Shown one piece after another: positions 1 to 7,505 of a stretch of DNA of 42,078 nucleotides (the stretch's first letter is position 1; the number at the start of each line of letters is the position of its first letter). The DNA lies in contig CAYPHY010000042.1 in NCBI GenBank assembly GCA_964410625.1, positions 1 through 42,078 on the forward strand. The letters run 5' to 3'. A program made the position numbers and the translations under genes. Source of the stretch: CAYPHY01 sp964410625. GTDB taxonomy: Bacteria > Chloroflexota > Anaerolineae > Promineifilales > Promineifilaceae. Below the pieces are notes generated by a model that made no database searches, was not told the origin of the DNA, and worked only from the letters and a program-made list of their open reading frames with translations.

Positions 1-104
1 GTGGCAGGTGGCAGGTGGCAGGTGGCAGGTGGCAGGTGGCAGGTGGCAGGTGGCAATCAAGATGGTAAACTGGCTACTGCCCACTGTCAACTGGCAACTG
101 TTTA
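1..104. repeat. Heptamer tandem repeats at the window's left edge
   Basis: Bases 1-54 are almost eight perfect tandem copies of GTGGCAG. From about 69 to 104 follows a looser heptamer run (CTGGCTA, CTGCCCA, CTGTCAA, CTGGCAA, CTGTTTA). The 7-bp period is read directly. It belongs to a class of short tandemly repeated repetitive (STRR-like) heptamers that recurs in many gaps of this window. The window starts inside the array, so its full length is unknown. No gene is seen before 227. Confidence 0.9.
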
Positions 105-164
105 TTAAGGAAGGAGACACGCCGCACCACTATGAGTGAAAGCTTGTACTGAGCATTAGCGAAA

Positions 165-203
165 TATCCGCGTGATCCGCGTTTTATCAGCGTCATCCGC
201 GTA
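165..203. repeat. Dispersed ATCCGCG-type intergenic repeat
   Basis: Three imperfect ATCCGCG/CATCCGCG units follow one another just upstream of the first gene. A related run with the words CGCTGATTT, ATCTGCG and ATCCGCG occurs at about 23124-23235. The repeats lie outside coding sequence in both places. Their function is unknown; they may form part of the leader of the ftcD-like gene. Confidence 0.55.
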
Positions 204-226
204 ACTATTTTCAGAGGAGTCAACCT

Positions 227-1873
227 ATGCAAACTATCGTCGAATGTGTTCCCAATTTCAGCAACGGCCGTGATCCACAAGTGTACAACGCCATCGCCGA
301 TGCTGTTCGCGCCGTTTCTGGTGTGCGCGTGCTGGATGTCAGCGCCGATCCCGACCACAATCGTACCGTCATCACCTTTGTCGGCACGGTCGAGGGGGTT
401 GAGGAAGCGGCATTCCAGGCCATTGGCACGGCCGCCAGGCTGATCAACATGGACGAACACCAGGGGGAACACCCGCGCATTGGCGCGACCGACGTCTGCC
501 CGTTCATCCCCATCCAGGGAGTCAAAATGGAAGATTGTGCCGAAATCGCTCGTCGTGTGGGGGAGCGCGTCGGCCGCGAGCTGGGCATCGCCGTCTATCT
601 CTATGGCGCGGCCGCCACCCGGCCGGAGCGCGAAAGCCTCTCCGCCATTCGCAAAGGGCAGTATGAACTGTGGAAGAAAGAGGTAGCGACCAACCCGGCA
701 CGGCAGCCCGACTTTGGCCCCGCCGAACCGAAAAGCTGGGGGGCGACGGTCATTGGGGCGCGGCCGTTCCTGATCGCCTATAACATTTACCTCAATTGCG
801 ACAACGCCGAGGTTGCCGAAAAAATCGCCCGTGCGGTGCGCTTCAGCAGCGGCGGGCTGCGCTATGTGCAGGCTAAAGGCTTCCTGGTCGAGGGACAGGG
901 GCAGGTGAGCATGAACCTGACCGACTTCAGCAAGACGCCGATCCATCGCGTGCAAGAGATGGTGGCGCGAGAGGCGGCGCGTTACGGCCTGCGGATCACC
1001 CATGCCGAACTGGTTGGTCTGACTCCGCAAAAGGCGTTGCTGGAAACCGCCAAATGGTACTTGCAACTGGATGGAATGCAGGACAACCAGGTGTTGGAGT
1101 CGTGGTTGCTTGGTGGGGAGCAGGAGAGTGGAGGGGCGGAGGAGCAGAGGAGCAGGGGAGCAGGGGAGAGTCTCCCAGTCTCTCAGTCTCCAGATCAAGA
1201 TGTGGTCACACAAGATGTGGGCACACAAGATGTGGGCACACAAGATGTGGGCACACAAGATATGGTCACACTAGAAGGCTACCTTGACCAGGTGGCGGCG
1301 GCGACGGCCGCGCCGGGCGGCGGGGCGGTGGCGGCGTTGGCCGGGTCGTTGAGCGCGGCATTGGTGCAGATGGTCTCCGGGCTGACGCTCGGCCGCAAAA
1401 AGTATGCCGAGGTGGAGCCAGAGGCGCGACACGTCCTGGAGGAAGGGGGGCGGCTTCGCGCTGAGCTAACAGCGGCGATCAGCGAGGATGCGGCCGCCTT
1501 TGAGCAGGTGATGATCGCCATCCGCAACAAGGAAGTGGACGAGGCCACCCGCGCGGAGGCCATTGAGCAAGCGACGTTGGGCGCGGCCGAAGTCCCATTG
1601 CGCGTCGCCCGCCTGGCCTATGATGTCGCCGATCTGGCCCGCACCATCGCCACCATCGGCAATATCAACGCCGCCACCGATGCCGCCGCCGCCGCCTATA
1701 TGGCCCAGGCCGCCGTCCAGGCCGCTGCGTTGAACGTGAAGGTCAATGTCGCCGGCTTGCAAGACCAAAAACAGGCGGCCGTCTGGCGCGAAGAGGTAGA
1801 GGCATTGACCGCCGATGTAAGCCAACTGGCAACGGCCGTCGCGGCTGTTGCCGCGGAGCGCGGAGGCTTTTAG
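227..1873 (+). CDS. ftcD: Bifunctional glutamate formimidoyltransferase / formimidotetrahydrofolate cyclodeaminase (FTCD-like fusion)
   Basis: Cytosolic folate/histidine-degradation enzyme. The N-terminal part (about residues 1-295) is a formimidoyltransferase with VECVPNFS at 4-11, NRTV at 45-48 and the GEHPRIGA block. H82 in that block aligns with the catalytic His82 of the animal enzyme. The C-terminal part (about 346-548) is a cyclodeaminase domain with the glycine-rich PGGGAVAALAGSLSAALV and TLGRKKY. Two-domain fusion is the animal FTCD layout; many bacteria keep two genes. The linker (about 296-345) is not ordinary protein: it is translated heptamer repeat followed by a 15-bp repeat encoding DVGTQ. 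M346 would be a natural start for a formerly separate cyclodeaminase gene. The start at 227 has GAGGAG upstream. The stop overlaps the next gene's GTG by one base. Domain calls are secure; activity of both halves is inferred. Confidence 0.93.
   Translation: MQTIVECVPNFSNGRDPQVYNAIADAVRAVSGVRVLDVSADPDHNRTVITFVGTVEGVEEAAFQAIGTAARLINMDEHQGEHPRIGATDVCPFIPIQGVKMEDCAEIARRVGERVGRELGIAVYLYGAAATRPERESLSAIRKGQYELWKKEVATNPARQPDFGPAEPKSWGATVIGARPFLIAYNIYLNCDNAEVAEKIARAVRFSSGGLRYVQAKGFLVEGQGQVSMNLTDFSKTPIHRVQEMVAREAARYGLRITHAELVGLTPQKALLETAKWYLQLDGMQDNQVLESWLLGGEQESGGAEEQRSRGAGESLPVSQSPDQDVVTQDVGTQDVGTQDVGTQDMVTLEGYLDQVAAATAAPGGGAVAALAGSLSAALVQMVSGLTLGRKKYAEVEPEARHVLEEGGRLRAELTAAISEDAAAFEQVMIAIRNKEVDEATRAEAIEQATLGAAEVPLRVARLAYDVADLARTIATIGNINAATDAAAAAYMAQAAVQAAALNVKVNVAGLQDQKQAAVWREEVEALTADVSQLATAVAAVAAERGGF
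1128..1266 (+). repeat. Heptamer and 15-bp repeats inside the ftcD-like gene
   Basis: Bases 1128-1194 contain purine-rich GGAGCAG/GGGGAGC-type units followed by pyrimidine-rich AGTCTCC-type heptamers, which can fold back on each other. Bases 1198-1266 hold about four copies of a 15-bp unit (GATGTGGGCACACAA with variants). Both stay in frame and form the interdomain linker. The AGTCTCC family is the same one found in intergenic gaps elsewhere in the window. Confidence 0.85.
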
Positions 1874-3066
1874 TGCCATTGATTGGCAAACTCTTGGCCT
1901 ACATCTCAAACAATTGGCGAATGTCCAGACCGCTACACTGGTTGGGCCTAACCATGCTGTGGTTTGTGGGGCTGGGGATAACGGCCGCCTGTCAGGCACC
2001 GGCGGCCGTTGAGGATCCCATCCTTGATACGCCACCATCCGTTGCTCAGCCAACTATCCCCTCGGCCACCCCTGTCGTTGTCCCCACCTTGCAACCCCCC
2101 GTGGTTGTGACGGCCGCTTCAGCCGGTGCAGAAGCACAGATGCCCTCCTTCAGCCTGGCGACTGTGCCAACAGATGATCCGGCGGCAACACAGCTACCAG
2201 CAGAAACAACTGCGCCTGAGGCAGATGCGAACGGCGATGAGGCGTCGGCCGCCTACCCTGCGACCACTGTAACGGCCGAACCGACCTTTACCCGCCCGGC
2301 GGCTCCGACCACCTCCGCCAACGACCACTTCTGGCTAGGGCGGCCTGTCCCTGAAGGGGGCGTTGTCTGGACGGATAAGACCTATCCCTATGGCAGCACA
2401 CGCGGCGGGACGCTGCGGCCGCATCACGGCGTCGAGTTTAATGTCCCGCTGGGCACGCCCGTTTTTACGGCCGCCAGCGGGACCGTTGTGGTCGCCGGGG
2501 ATGACCTGACCACCGCCTATGGCGCCCACACCAACTTCTACGGCAACCTGGTCATTGTCCAGCATGACTTCCTCTATAATGGTCAGCCGGTCTACACGCT
2601 CTATGGACATCTTTCGCAGGTGTTGGTCAACGTTGGGCAAGTGGTGGGGGCGGCCGAGCAGATCGCCCTCTCTGGGGGCAGCGGCATCGCCGATGGGCCA
2701 CACCTACACTTTGAAGTGCGCATCGGCCAAAATAGTTACGCCAACACCCGCAACCCGCTACTCTGGCTCAACCCCTTCCCCGGTCGCGGCGTGGTGGCCG
2801 GACGTGTGGTTTTCCCCGGTGGCAGCCCAGCCTATGAAGCGCCGGTCACTCTCCGCCGCATTGACGGCCCCGCCCCCTACAGCGCCACCACCACCTATGC
2901 CCAAGACCAGCTCAACGCCGATGATAGCTGGCAGGAAAACTTCGCGCTCGACGATGTGACGGCCGGTTACTACGAAGTGAGCGTCCGCCATGGGGAAGAG
3001 ACATTGAAAGCCGAGGTTTGGGTCTATCCCAACCAGACCAGCTTCGTCGAGATTACGCTGCCCTAA
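1873..3066 (+). CDS. M23-family (LytM/NlpD-like) peptidase domain lipoprotein
   Basis: Probably exported and lipid-anchored. A hydrophobic segment ends in the lipobox-like ITAAC (Cys40 from the GTG start). A Pro/Thr/Ala-rich linker (about 41-150) follows, then an M23 domain (about 165-290) with HHGVE (184-188), YGHLS (H246) and GPHLHFE (H277, H279). In the family the first metal motif is normally HxGxD; here the acidic residue is Glu188, so zinc binding may be altered or the domain may bind without cutting. A small C-terminal beta domain (about 300-397) resembles a carboxypeptidase-regulatory fold, by inference. The GTG start overlaps the previous stop (TAGTG) and has GGAGG six bases upstream. 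An ATG at 1921 would give a more usual signal length but a poorer ribosome site. Confidence 0.85.
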   Translation: MPLIGKLLAYISNNWRMSRPLHWLGLTMLWFVGLGITAACQAPAAVEDPILDTPPSVAQPTIPSATPVVVPTLQPPVVVTAASAGAEAQMPSFSLATVPTDDPAATQLPAETTAPEADANGDEASAAYPATTVTAEPTFTRPAAPTTSANDHFWLGRPVPEGGVVWTDKTYPYGSTRGGTLRPHHGVEFNVPLGTPVFTAASGTVVVAGDDLTTAYGAHTNFYGNLVIVQHDFLYNGQPVYTLYGHLSQVLVNVGQVVGAAEQIALSGGSGIADGPHLHFEVRIGQNSYANTRNPLLWLNPFPGRGVVAGRVVFPGGSPAYEAPVTLRRIDGPAPYSATTTYAQDQLNADDSWQENFALDDVTAGYYEVSVRHGEETLKAEVWVYPNQTSFVEITLP

Positions 3067-3078
3067 ACATACTACCCA

Positions 3079-4287
3079 TCAATCGCTTAACTGGATCACC
3101 CCCCAACGGCCGTTAACCATCCAATTCGGCTCTTCCTGGTCCAACCGCTCGATCTGTTCCGCCTGCAAACCAGAGGCCAGTTCAGCCTTCAGCGTGCGTA
3201 GCGCCAGCCCAGGTGCAGGCAGATAACTGACAATCGCCGCGAACGGGGTCGTATACGGCCAATGGAGATCGCCCAACAAACGGCGGTAGTTGGCATCCCC
3301 CTTAAAGAACAACAATACTGATTGGGAAAGCTCAGCGCGTAAATCATCAGGCATCTCCCAGCCCGGCCGCGGGGAAGTCCAATAAGCATGTGTCTGCGCC
3401 GTCAGTCGCTTTCCAGTCTCATATTCTCGCAGTCGCTTTCCAAATGCCCGAACCACCTCATACTCACTCCTCTCAAGGAAAGCGAACGTTTTCTCTATAT
3501 CGGGCATCGTTACGTCAGAGACAAAGTAGGGGTGGGACTTGACATTCAGCACCACCTGCTTGGCCGTCCCCGTCGCCAACAAATAGTCCACCAAAGAGAG
3601 GTCGGCCACAAACTCATAACCGGCGTTGTCGGTGATCAGATCTACGCGACGGCCGCTATTCGCCGTCAAATGGTGATAAACAGCCAGCGTATCATCAGCC
3701 AGGATGTGGGCTGTCGCTTGCAGCGGATTGCTGTGGTCGGGACGTTCGGCCGCGTCGGCCGGCCACAAACTGAGATCACCCTGGTTGCCCCACAAGGCAA
3801 CCGCCAACAGACCGCTAAACACCGTCTCCTTCCACCCTTCAGCGTTCCACCCCGCCAGGCGTTCCGCCAGGGCAGCGATAGTTGGCTCACTCGCCACAAG
3901 GCCCTGTGCCTTCGACTGCTGAAACGGATCATGCCCTTGCGTTGGGCCATGACGAAAGTAACCAATCGCCTCCAGGACCCGGCGATAAAAGTAATTTTCG
4001 ACAAAAAACCAGGGGGGATCAAGCCAGTTCCAGCCCACATAGGGTTGGATAGCTCGCCGCCAATCGGCCGCGTCCGGCACGCCCGGCTCGTCCACCAGGC
4101 GGATAGGTGCATCGGGCATTTCGGCGATCAGTTGTTCAATGGCTTGCACGGCCGCATCGGGCAACTTATTTTCGCGCGGGATACGCGCCGCTATCTCTGG
4201 CAAGCGGCCGGTAATGGTTTCGCAAGCCCAGGTTCCTGGCTCACGGCCGCGGATGGGTTCGGGTAAGGGGAGCGTTGGTTTTGCCAT
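3079..4287 (-). CDS. ARMT1-like (DUF89) damage-control phosphatase / protein-glutamate methyltransferase-like protein
   Basis: A protein of 402 residues matching the ARMT1-like domain family (DUF89, the family of human C6orf211). Visible family blocks are DNAGYEFVADL, LNVKSHPYFVSDV and FFKGDANYRRLLGDLHW; the aspartates in these blocks bind metal in the family. Members are metal-dependent phosphatases acting on sugar phosphates or damaged metabolites; a carboxyl-methyltransferase role has also been reported for the human member. Substrate here is unknown. The start is placed at 4287 (MAKPTLPLPEP); an upstream in-frame ATG at 4344 adds 19 residues of unconvincing sequence. No good ribosome site is visible at 4287. 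It is transcribed towards, and separate from, the M23 gene. Confidence 0.82.
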   Translation of the reverse strand: MAKPTLPLPEPIRGREPGTWACETITGRLPEIAARIPRENKLPDAAVQAIEQLIAEMPDAPIRLVDEPGVPDAADWRRAIQPYVGWNWLDPPWFFVENYFYRRVLEAIGYFRHGPTQGHDPFQQSKAQGLVASEPTIAALAERLAGWNAEGWKETVFSGLLAVALWGNQGDLSLWPADAAERPDHSNPLQATAHILADDTLAVYHHLTANSGRRVDLITDNAGYEFVADLSLVDYLLATGTAKQVVLNVKSHPYFVSDVTMPDIEKTFAFLERSEYEVVRAFGKRLREYETGKRLTAQTHAYWTSPRPGWEMPDDLRAELSQSVLLFFKGDANYRRLLGDLHWPYTTPFAAIVSYLPAPGLALRTLKAELASGLQAEQIERLDQEEPNWMVNGRWGVIQLSD

Positions 4288-4377
4288 AGCTAGAAGCGTA
4301 TGGCGAGTTTCCCCTTCTGTCAATCCTACCTGATACAAAGTCAACCAATCGAGACTTCAAAAGTTATTTGCTCATCC

Positions 4378-4469
4378 GTCATTCCGAGCGGAGCGAGGAA
4401 TCCCTGGCGACTGCGTTGACCAGTGCATTGCTGGGGATTCCTCGCTTCGAAGACTCCGCTCGGAATGAC
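4378..4469. repeat. Dispersed long inverted repeat (CATTCCGAGCGGAGCGAGGAATC type)
   Basis: The left arm (4378-4404, beginning GTCATTCCGAGCGGAGCGAG) pairs with the right arm (4433-4469, ending CCGCTCGGAATGAC) around a loop of about 28 bases. This palindrome type recurs in many unrelated bacterial genomes and is often mis-annotated as small proteins containing HSERSEES. It lies between the ARMT1-like gene and the LacI promoter and could insulate the two transcription units. That role is inference. Confidence 0.85.
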
Positions 4470-4487
4470 AGGACGCTCCACTTCTCA

Positions 4488-4542
4488 TTGACATCCAAAA
4501 CGTTTTGGATTACACTGTGCATGTATCCAAAACGTTTTGGAT
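4488..4542 (+). promoter_or_regulatory. Sigma-70 promoter with two perfect LacI-family operators
   Basis: TTGACA (4488-4493) and TACACT (4511-4516) are separated by exactly 17 bp. The spacer is filled by a perfect 18-bp palindrome, ATCCAAAACGTTTTGGAT (4493-4510). An identical 18-mer lies at 4525-4542, just past the expected transcription start. The two centres are 32 bp apart, about three helical turns, so bound dimers would face the same side. A central CG in an A/T-flanked palindrome is typical of LacI/GalR-family sites. The arrangement predicts tight autorepression of the regulator that follows and of any co-transcribed transporter genes. No third copy was seen in the window. Confidence 0.88.
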
Positions 4543-4619
4543 TTGGGTACAGGCACCGAACTTACCTCTGTTTACCATCCTCGTACTCAACTGTAGGCCG
4601 TTAGACCAGGAGTAGTTCA

Positions 4620-5642
4620 ATGGCGACGACACTGAAGGATATAGCCCAGGCAGTCGGACTATCCATCACGACGGTGTCACGCGCCCTGGCTGGCTACGAT
4701 GATGTGGCCCCCGAAACGAGCCAGCGGATCAAAGCAGTTGCCCAAGAGTTAGGCTACCATCCTAACCTGACCGCCCAACGACTACAGAAAAAACGCACCG
4801 ATACATTGGGCTTCATCATCCCCACCTTTGGGCCGCGCTTTTCCGATCCCTTTTTCAGCGAGTTTCTGGCCGGTGTGGGCAACAAAGCGGCCGCCCACAA
4901 CTACGATCTCCTCGTTTCTACCCATGCCCCGGATAGCGAAGGGGAACAAAGAGCTTACGAACGCGCAGTGCGCGGCGGCCGCGTAGATGGCCTGATCGTC
5001 GTGCGCACGCGGGAGGAGGATGCTCGCATCGCGCTCCTCTGCCGCCACAACTTCCCCTTTGTCGCTTTCGGCCGCACCAACAACGATCTCGACTTTCCCT
5101 ATGTAGATGAAGACAACGTCGCCGGGATGCGTTTGCTGACCCAGCATTTCATTGACCTGGGCCACCGGCGTATCGGATTTATCAGCCCTGCGCCTGGTTT
5201 GATGTTCGGCCGCCACCGGCTGCAAGGCTTCAAAGAGACGATGGCCGCCAACAATCTTGCTGTCTCCCCGGAGTGGATTGTCAATGGCGATATGACCCAA
5301 AATGGAGGGGCGACGGCCGTTGAGCAGCTACTGGCTATCCAACCCCGCCTGACGGCGATCATCGCCGGAAACGACCTGATGGCAATTGGGGCGATGAACC
5401 GCATCAGCCAGCACGGGCTGCAAGCGGGGCGCGACATCGCCGTCGGCGGATTCGACGACATCCCCCTGGCGGCCTTCACCAACCCGCCACTGACAACACT
5501 GCACCAACCCATCGCCGAGATTGCCAAACAGCTTTGCGGGATGTTGATCGCACTGGTCAGTGGACAACCCTTAGCCAAACGTCATAGCTTATTGATGCCC
5601 ACCCTCATTGTCCGCGAATCGAGTGGTTCACGCATCACATAA
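4620..5642 (+). CDS. LacI/GalR-family transcriptional repressor
   Basis: A 340-residue one-component sugar regulator. The N-terminal helix-turn-helix (about 3-50) has the family pattern TLKDIAQAVGLSITTVSRAL and ends in the hinge-preceding LGYHPN. A periplasmic-binding-protein-like ligand and dimer domain follows (about 60-330), including DGLIVVRT, GHRRIGFI and AVGGFDDIPLA. AGGAG (4608-4612) lies seven bases before the ATG. It sits directly downstream of a promoter carrying two perfect palindromic operators and upstream of a sugar ABC transporter and a GH13 enzyme. It most likely represses itself and the locus until an oligosaccharide or derivative binds. The inducer is unknown. Confidence 0.93.
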   Translation: MATTLKDIAQAVGLSITTVSRALAGYDDVAPETSQRIKAVAQELGYHPNLTAQRLQKKRTDTLGFIIPTFGPRFSDPFFSEFLAGVGNKAAAHNYDLLVSTHAPDSEGEQRAYERAVRGGRVDGLIVVRTREEDARIALLCRHNFPFVAFGRTNNDLDFPYVDEDNVAGMRLLTQHFIDLGHRRIGFISPAPGLMFGRHRLQGFKETMAANNLAVSPEWIVNGDMTQNGGATAVEQLLAIQPRLTAIIAGNDLMAIGAMNRISQHGLQAGRDIAVGGFDDIPLAAFTNPPLTTLHQPIAEIAKQLCGMLIALVSGQPLAKRHSLLMPTLIVRESSGSRIT

Positions 5643-5886
5643 ATAAAAAGGAGGTGGTGCCTAAGCAAACCAATCACTCGCAATTGCAAGCGTATCAACA
5701 GGGCGAATGCCCACTTCACTTGCGGCATGTAGCAAACGGCATGGTAGTGTAAAAGTCGGGATATTGATTACCGACTACGGTCTACCGACTACGGTTTACC
5801 GTCCACGGTCTACCGACCACGGTTCACCGTCCACTGCTTACCGCTTACTGGCTACTGCCTACTGATTTCCTGAGGAGGAAAGAAAG
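5643..5886. repeat. Intergenic gap with heptamer repeats before the binding-protein gene
   Basis: From about 5762 to 5870 the sequence runs in 7-bp steps of the form CTACCGA/CTACGGT (for example GACTACGG, TCTACCG, TTTACCG, TCCACGG), making approximate 14-bp double units. It ends just before the strong GAGGAGG ribosome site of the lipoprotein gene. Another AAGGAGG occurs at about 5649-5655, followed by a 33-codon open stretch without a well-placed start. No LacI operator copy or convincing promoter is seen, so the transporter genes may be read through from 4488. Confidence 0.8.
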
Positions 5887-7410
5887 ATGTCTCGAAAAAT
5901 AAACCTGTTGTCTTTGCTGCTAATCGTCATGCTCTTTGTGGCTGCCTGTGGTGGAGGGAGTACTCCACCAGCCGAAGAGCCAGTCACTCAACCCACAGAG
6001 GAACCGGCCGTAGAAGAAGAACCGGTAACGGAAGAGGAACCGGCCGAGGAACCGGTCGAAGAGCCAACTGAGGCCCCGGCGGAAGAGCCAACCGAAGCTC
6101 CGGCAGAAGAACCCGCCGAAGAACCGGCTGAGGAACCGACTGAAGAACCCGCCGAAGAACCGGCTGAGGAACCGACTGAAGAATCGGCCGAAGGCGGGGC
6201 TATGGGCGATGTCACCTTCTTCTCCACCCAATTCTCGCCGGTAGAGGAACAAGAAAGGTTCCGCGCCATTTTGCAAGCGGGTGGCTACGATTTCACCGCC
6301 TCCGAAGAAGGGCCGTTGCTTGATCTGGTATTGGCCGGTATGGAAGCGGGAGAAGGTGAGGTGGATGTTATTGGTGCCTTGCATGGCACTTTCCCACCCC
6401 TGCAACGCGAAAACGCCGTGATCAACATGATTGACATCGCCGAAGACCTCTCGGCCGACCGCGAATTTGCCGAAGCCTTCTTGGAAACTGGTCTGCTGGG
6501 AACGGATGATTTCCTCTACTACATCCCCTGGGCGCAGGCAACCTATATCATGGCCGCCCATAACGATGCGCTGGCGTATCTGCCGGAAGGGGCAGACGTC
6601 AACGCGCTGACCTGGGAGGAATTCGGCCAATGGTGCCAGAACATCCTGGACGAAACGGGCGAGCCGCGTTGTGGGCTGCCCAAGGCGGGGTTGTTCCACC
6701 GCTTCCTGCAAGGTTATCTATGGCCCTCCTTCACCGGCGGCATGGTCAGCAACTTCCGCAGCGAGGAAGCGGCCGCCATGCTGGAATGGGCACGCGATTC
6801 GTTGTGGCCGACGATCCACCCGCAGTCCATCAGCTATGAGTTCATGCAAGAGCCACTGCTCTCTGGTGAAGTATGGGTGGCCTTTGACCACACCGCCCGG
6901 CTGATCGAGGCATTGAACGCCGAGCCGGAGAATTTCGTCACCTTCCCCGCCCCCGCTGGCCCTGCCGGACGCGGCTTCATGCCCGTGATCACCGGACTGA
7001 GTATTACGACATCGGCCGCTGACCCCGACGCGGCGGCGGCGTTGATCGAATATCTGACCCGGCCGGAAACGCAAGAGGCGGTCTTGAATGAACTGGCTTT
7101 CTTCCCCGTTGTCTCCGGTGTAGACTTCTCCAATGTCCCCGCCGGAACGGCTTTGGAAGCAGAGGCCGTTGAAGCCCAGGCGAACTCCCCCGATGCCCTA
7201 CCGGCTTTGTTGCCCATCGGCCTCGGTGAGCGTGGTGGCGAGATCAACCAAATCTTCAACAACGCCTTCGACCGCGCCGTGCTCAATGGCGAGGACATCG
7301 CCACCGTGCTGGCGGAAGAAGGGGCCAACCTGCAAGCCCTGATGGAAGAAACCGGCGCCCCCTGCTGGGCCCCCGACCCATCCAGCGACGGGCCATGCCC
7401 GGTTAACTGA
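5887..7410 (+). CDS. Sugar ABC transporter substrate-binding lipoprotein
   Basis: Extracytoplasmic solute-binding protein of the MalE/UgpB type (family 1). The signal peptide ends in the lipobox FVAAC with Cys21, followed by GGGS. Residues about 27-102 are a low-complexity tether of EEPTEAPAEEP-type repeats. The binding domain (about 106-507) contains hallmark segments such as VDVIGALHGTF, LPEGADVNALTWEEFGQWC and GFMPVITGLSITTSA. GAGGAGG lies upstream of the start. It precedes two permeases and an ATPase, giving a complete importer. Probable ligand is an oligosaccharide or glucoside, inferred from the LacI regulator and the GH13 phosphorylase-like gene. The long acidic tether is unusually extended but common in lipoproteins of Chloroflexota-like organisms. 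Confidence 0.92.
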   Translation: MSRKINLLSLLLIVMLFVAACGGGSTPPAEEPVTQPTEEPAVEEEPVTEEEPAEEPVEEPTEAPAEEPTEAPAEEPAEEPAEEPTEEPAEEPAEEPTEESAEGGAMGDVTFFSTQFSPVEEQERFRAILQAGGYDFTASEEGPLLDLVLAGMEAGEGEVDVIGALHGTFPPLQRENAVINMIDIAEDLSADREFAEAFLETGLLGTDDFLYYIPWAQATYIMAAHNDALAYLPEGADVNALTWEEFGQWCQNILDETGEPRCGLPKAGLFHRFLQGYLWPSFTGGMVSNFRSEEAAAMLEWARDSLWPTIHPQSISYEFMQEPLLSGEVWVAFDHTARLIEALNAEPENFVTFPAPAGPAGRGFMPVITGLSITTSAADPDAAAALIEYLTRPETQEAVLNELAFFPVVSGVDFSNVPAGTALEAEAVEAQANSPDALPALLPIGLGERGGEINQIFNNAFDRAVLNGEDIATVLAEEGANLQALMEETGAPCWAPDPSSDGPCPVN

Positions 7411-7486
7411 GAGACTATGAGACTGAGAGACTGGAGACTCAAAATTGGTTTTACAGTCTCTCAATCTCTCAGTCTCCCAATCTCTT
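7409..7486 (+). repeat. Heptamer inverted repeat between binding-protein and permease genes
   Basis: Purine-rich heptamers (GAGACTG/GAGAGACTG, 7410-7439) are followed by their pyrimidine-rich complements (AGTCTCTCAATCTC..., 7454-7485) with AAAATTGGTTTT between. The RNA would form a long imperfect hairpin. In E. coli the malE-malF gap carries REP hairpins that protect the upstream mRNA. A similar differential-expression role here is inference. Confidence 0.8.
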
Positions 7487-7505
7487 CCCGAAAGGAGGAC
7501 GGCCG

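Noticed and set aside
1..104. CRISPR array
   Set aside because: Units are 7 bp without spacers, and no cas gene is present. The same holds for all heptamer arrays in the window.
74..1258. Long minus-strand open frame of 394 codons opposite the ftcD-like gene
   Set aside because: It is a shadow of a strongly conserved enzyme; its N-terminus (repeated CAHIL) is just the antisense of the 15-bp repeat and no family pattern appears.
3388..4266. 292-codon + strand frame opposite the ARMT1-like gene
   Set aside because: Antisense shadow; no motif, no ribosome site, and the opposite strand has clear family blocks.
4368..4604. Small open frame beginning MLIRHSERSEESL
   Set aside because: It is translated dispersed palindrome and runs across the LacI promoter and operators; a known mis-annotation type.
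5653..5754. Possible 33-codon gene after AAGGAGG in the gap before the binding-protein gene
   Set aside because: The only in-frame starts (GTG GTG) are 0-2 bases from the ribosome site, the product matches nothing, and the frame ends in repeat.
5643..5886. Second LacI operator set before the transporter genes
   Set aside because: I searched by eye for CAAAACGTTTTG and close variants and saw none here or before the GH13 and GH31 genes.
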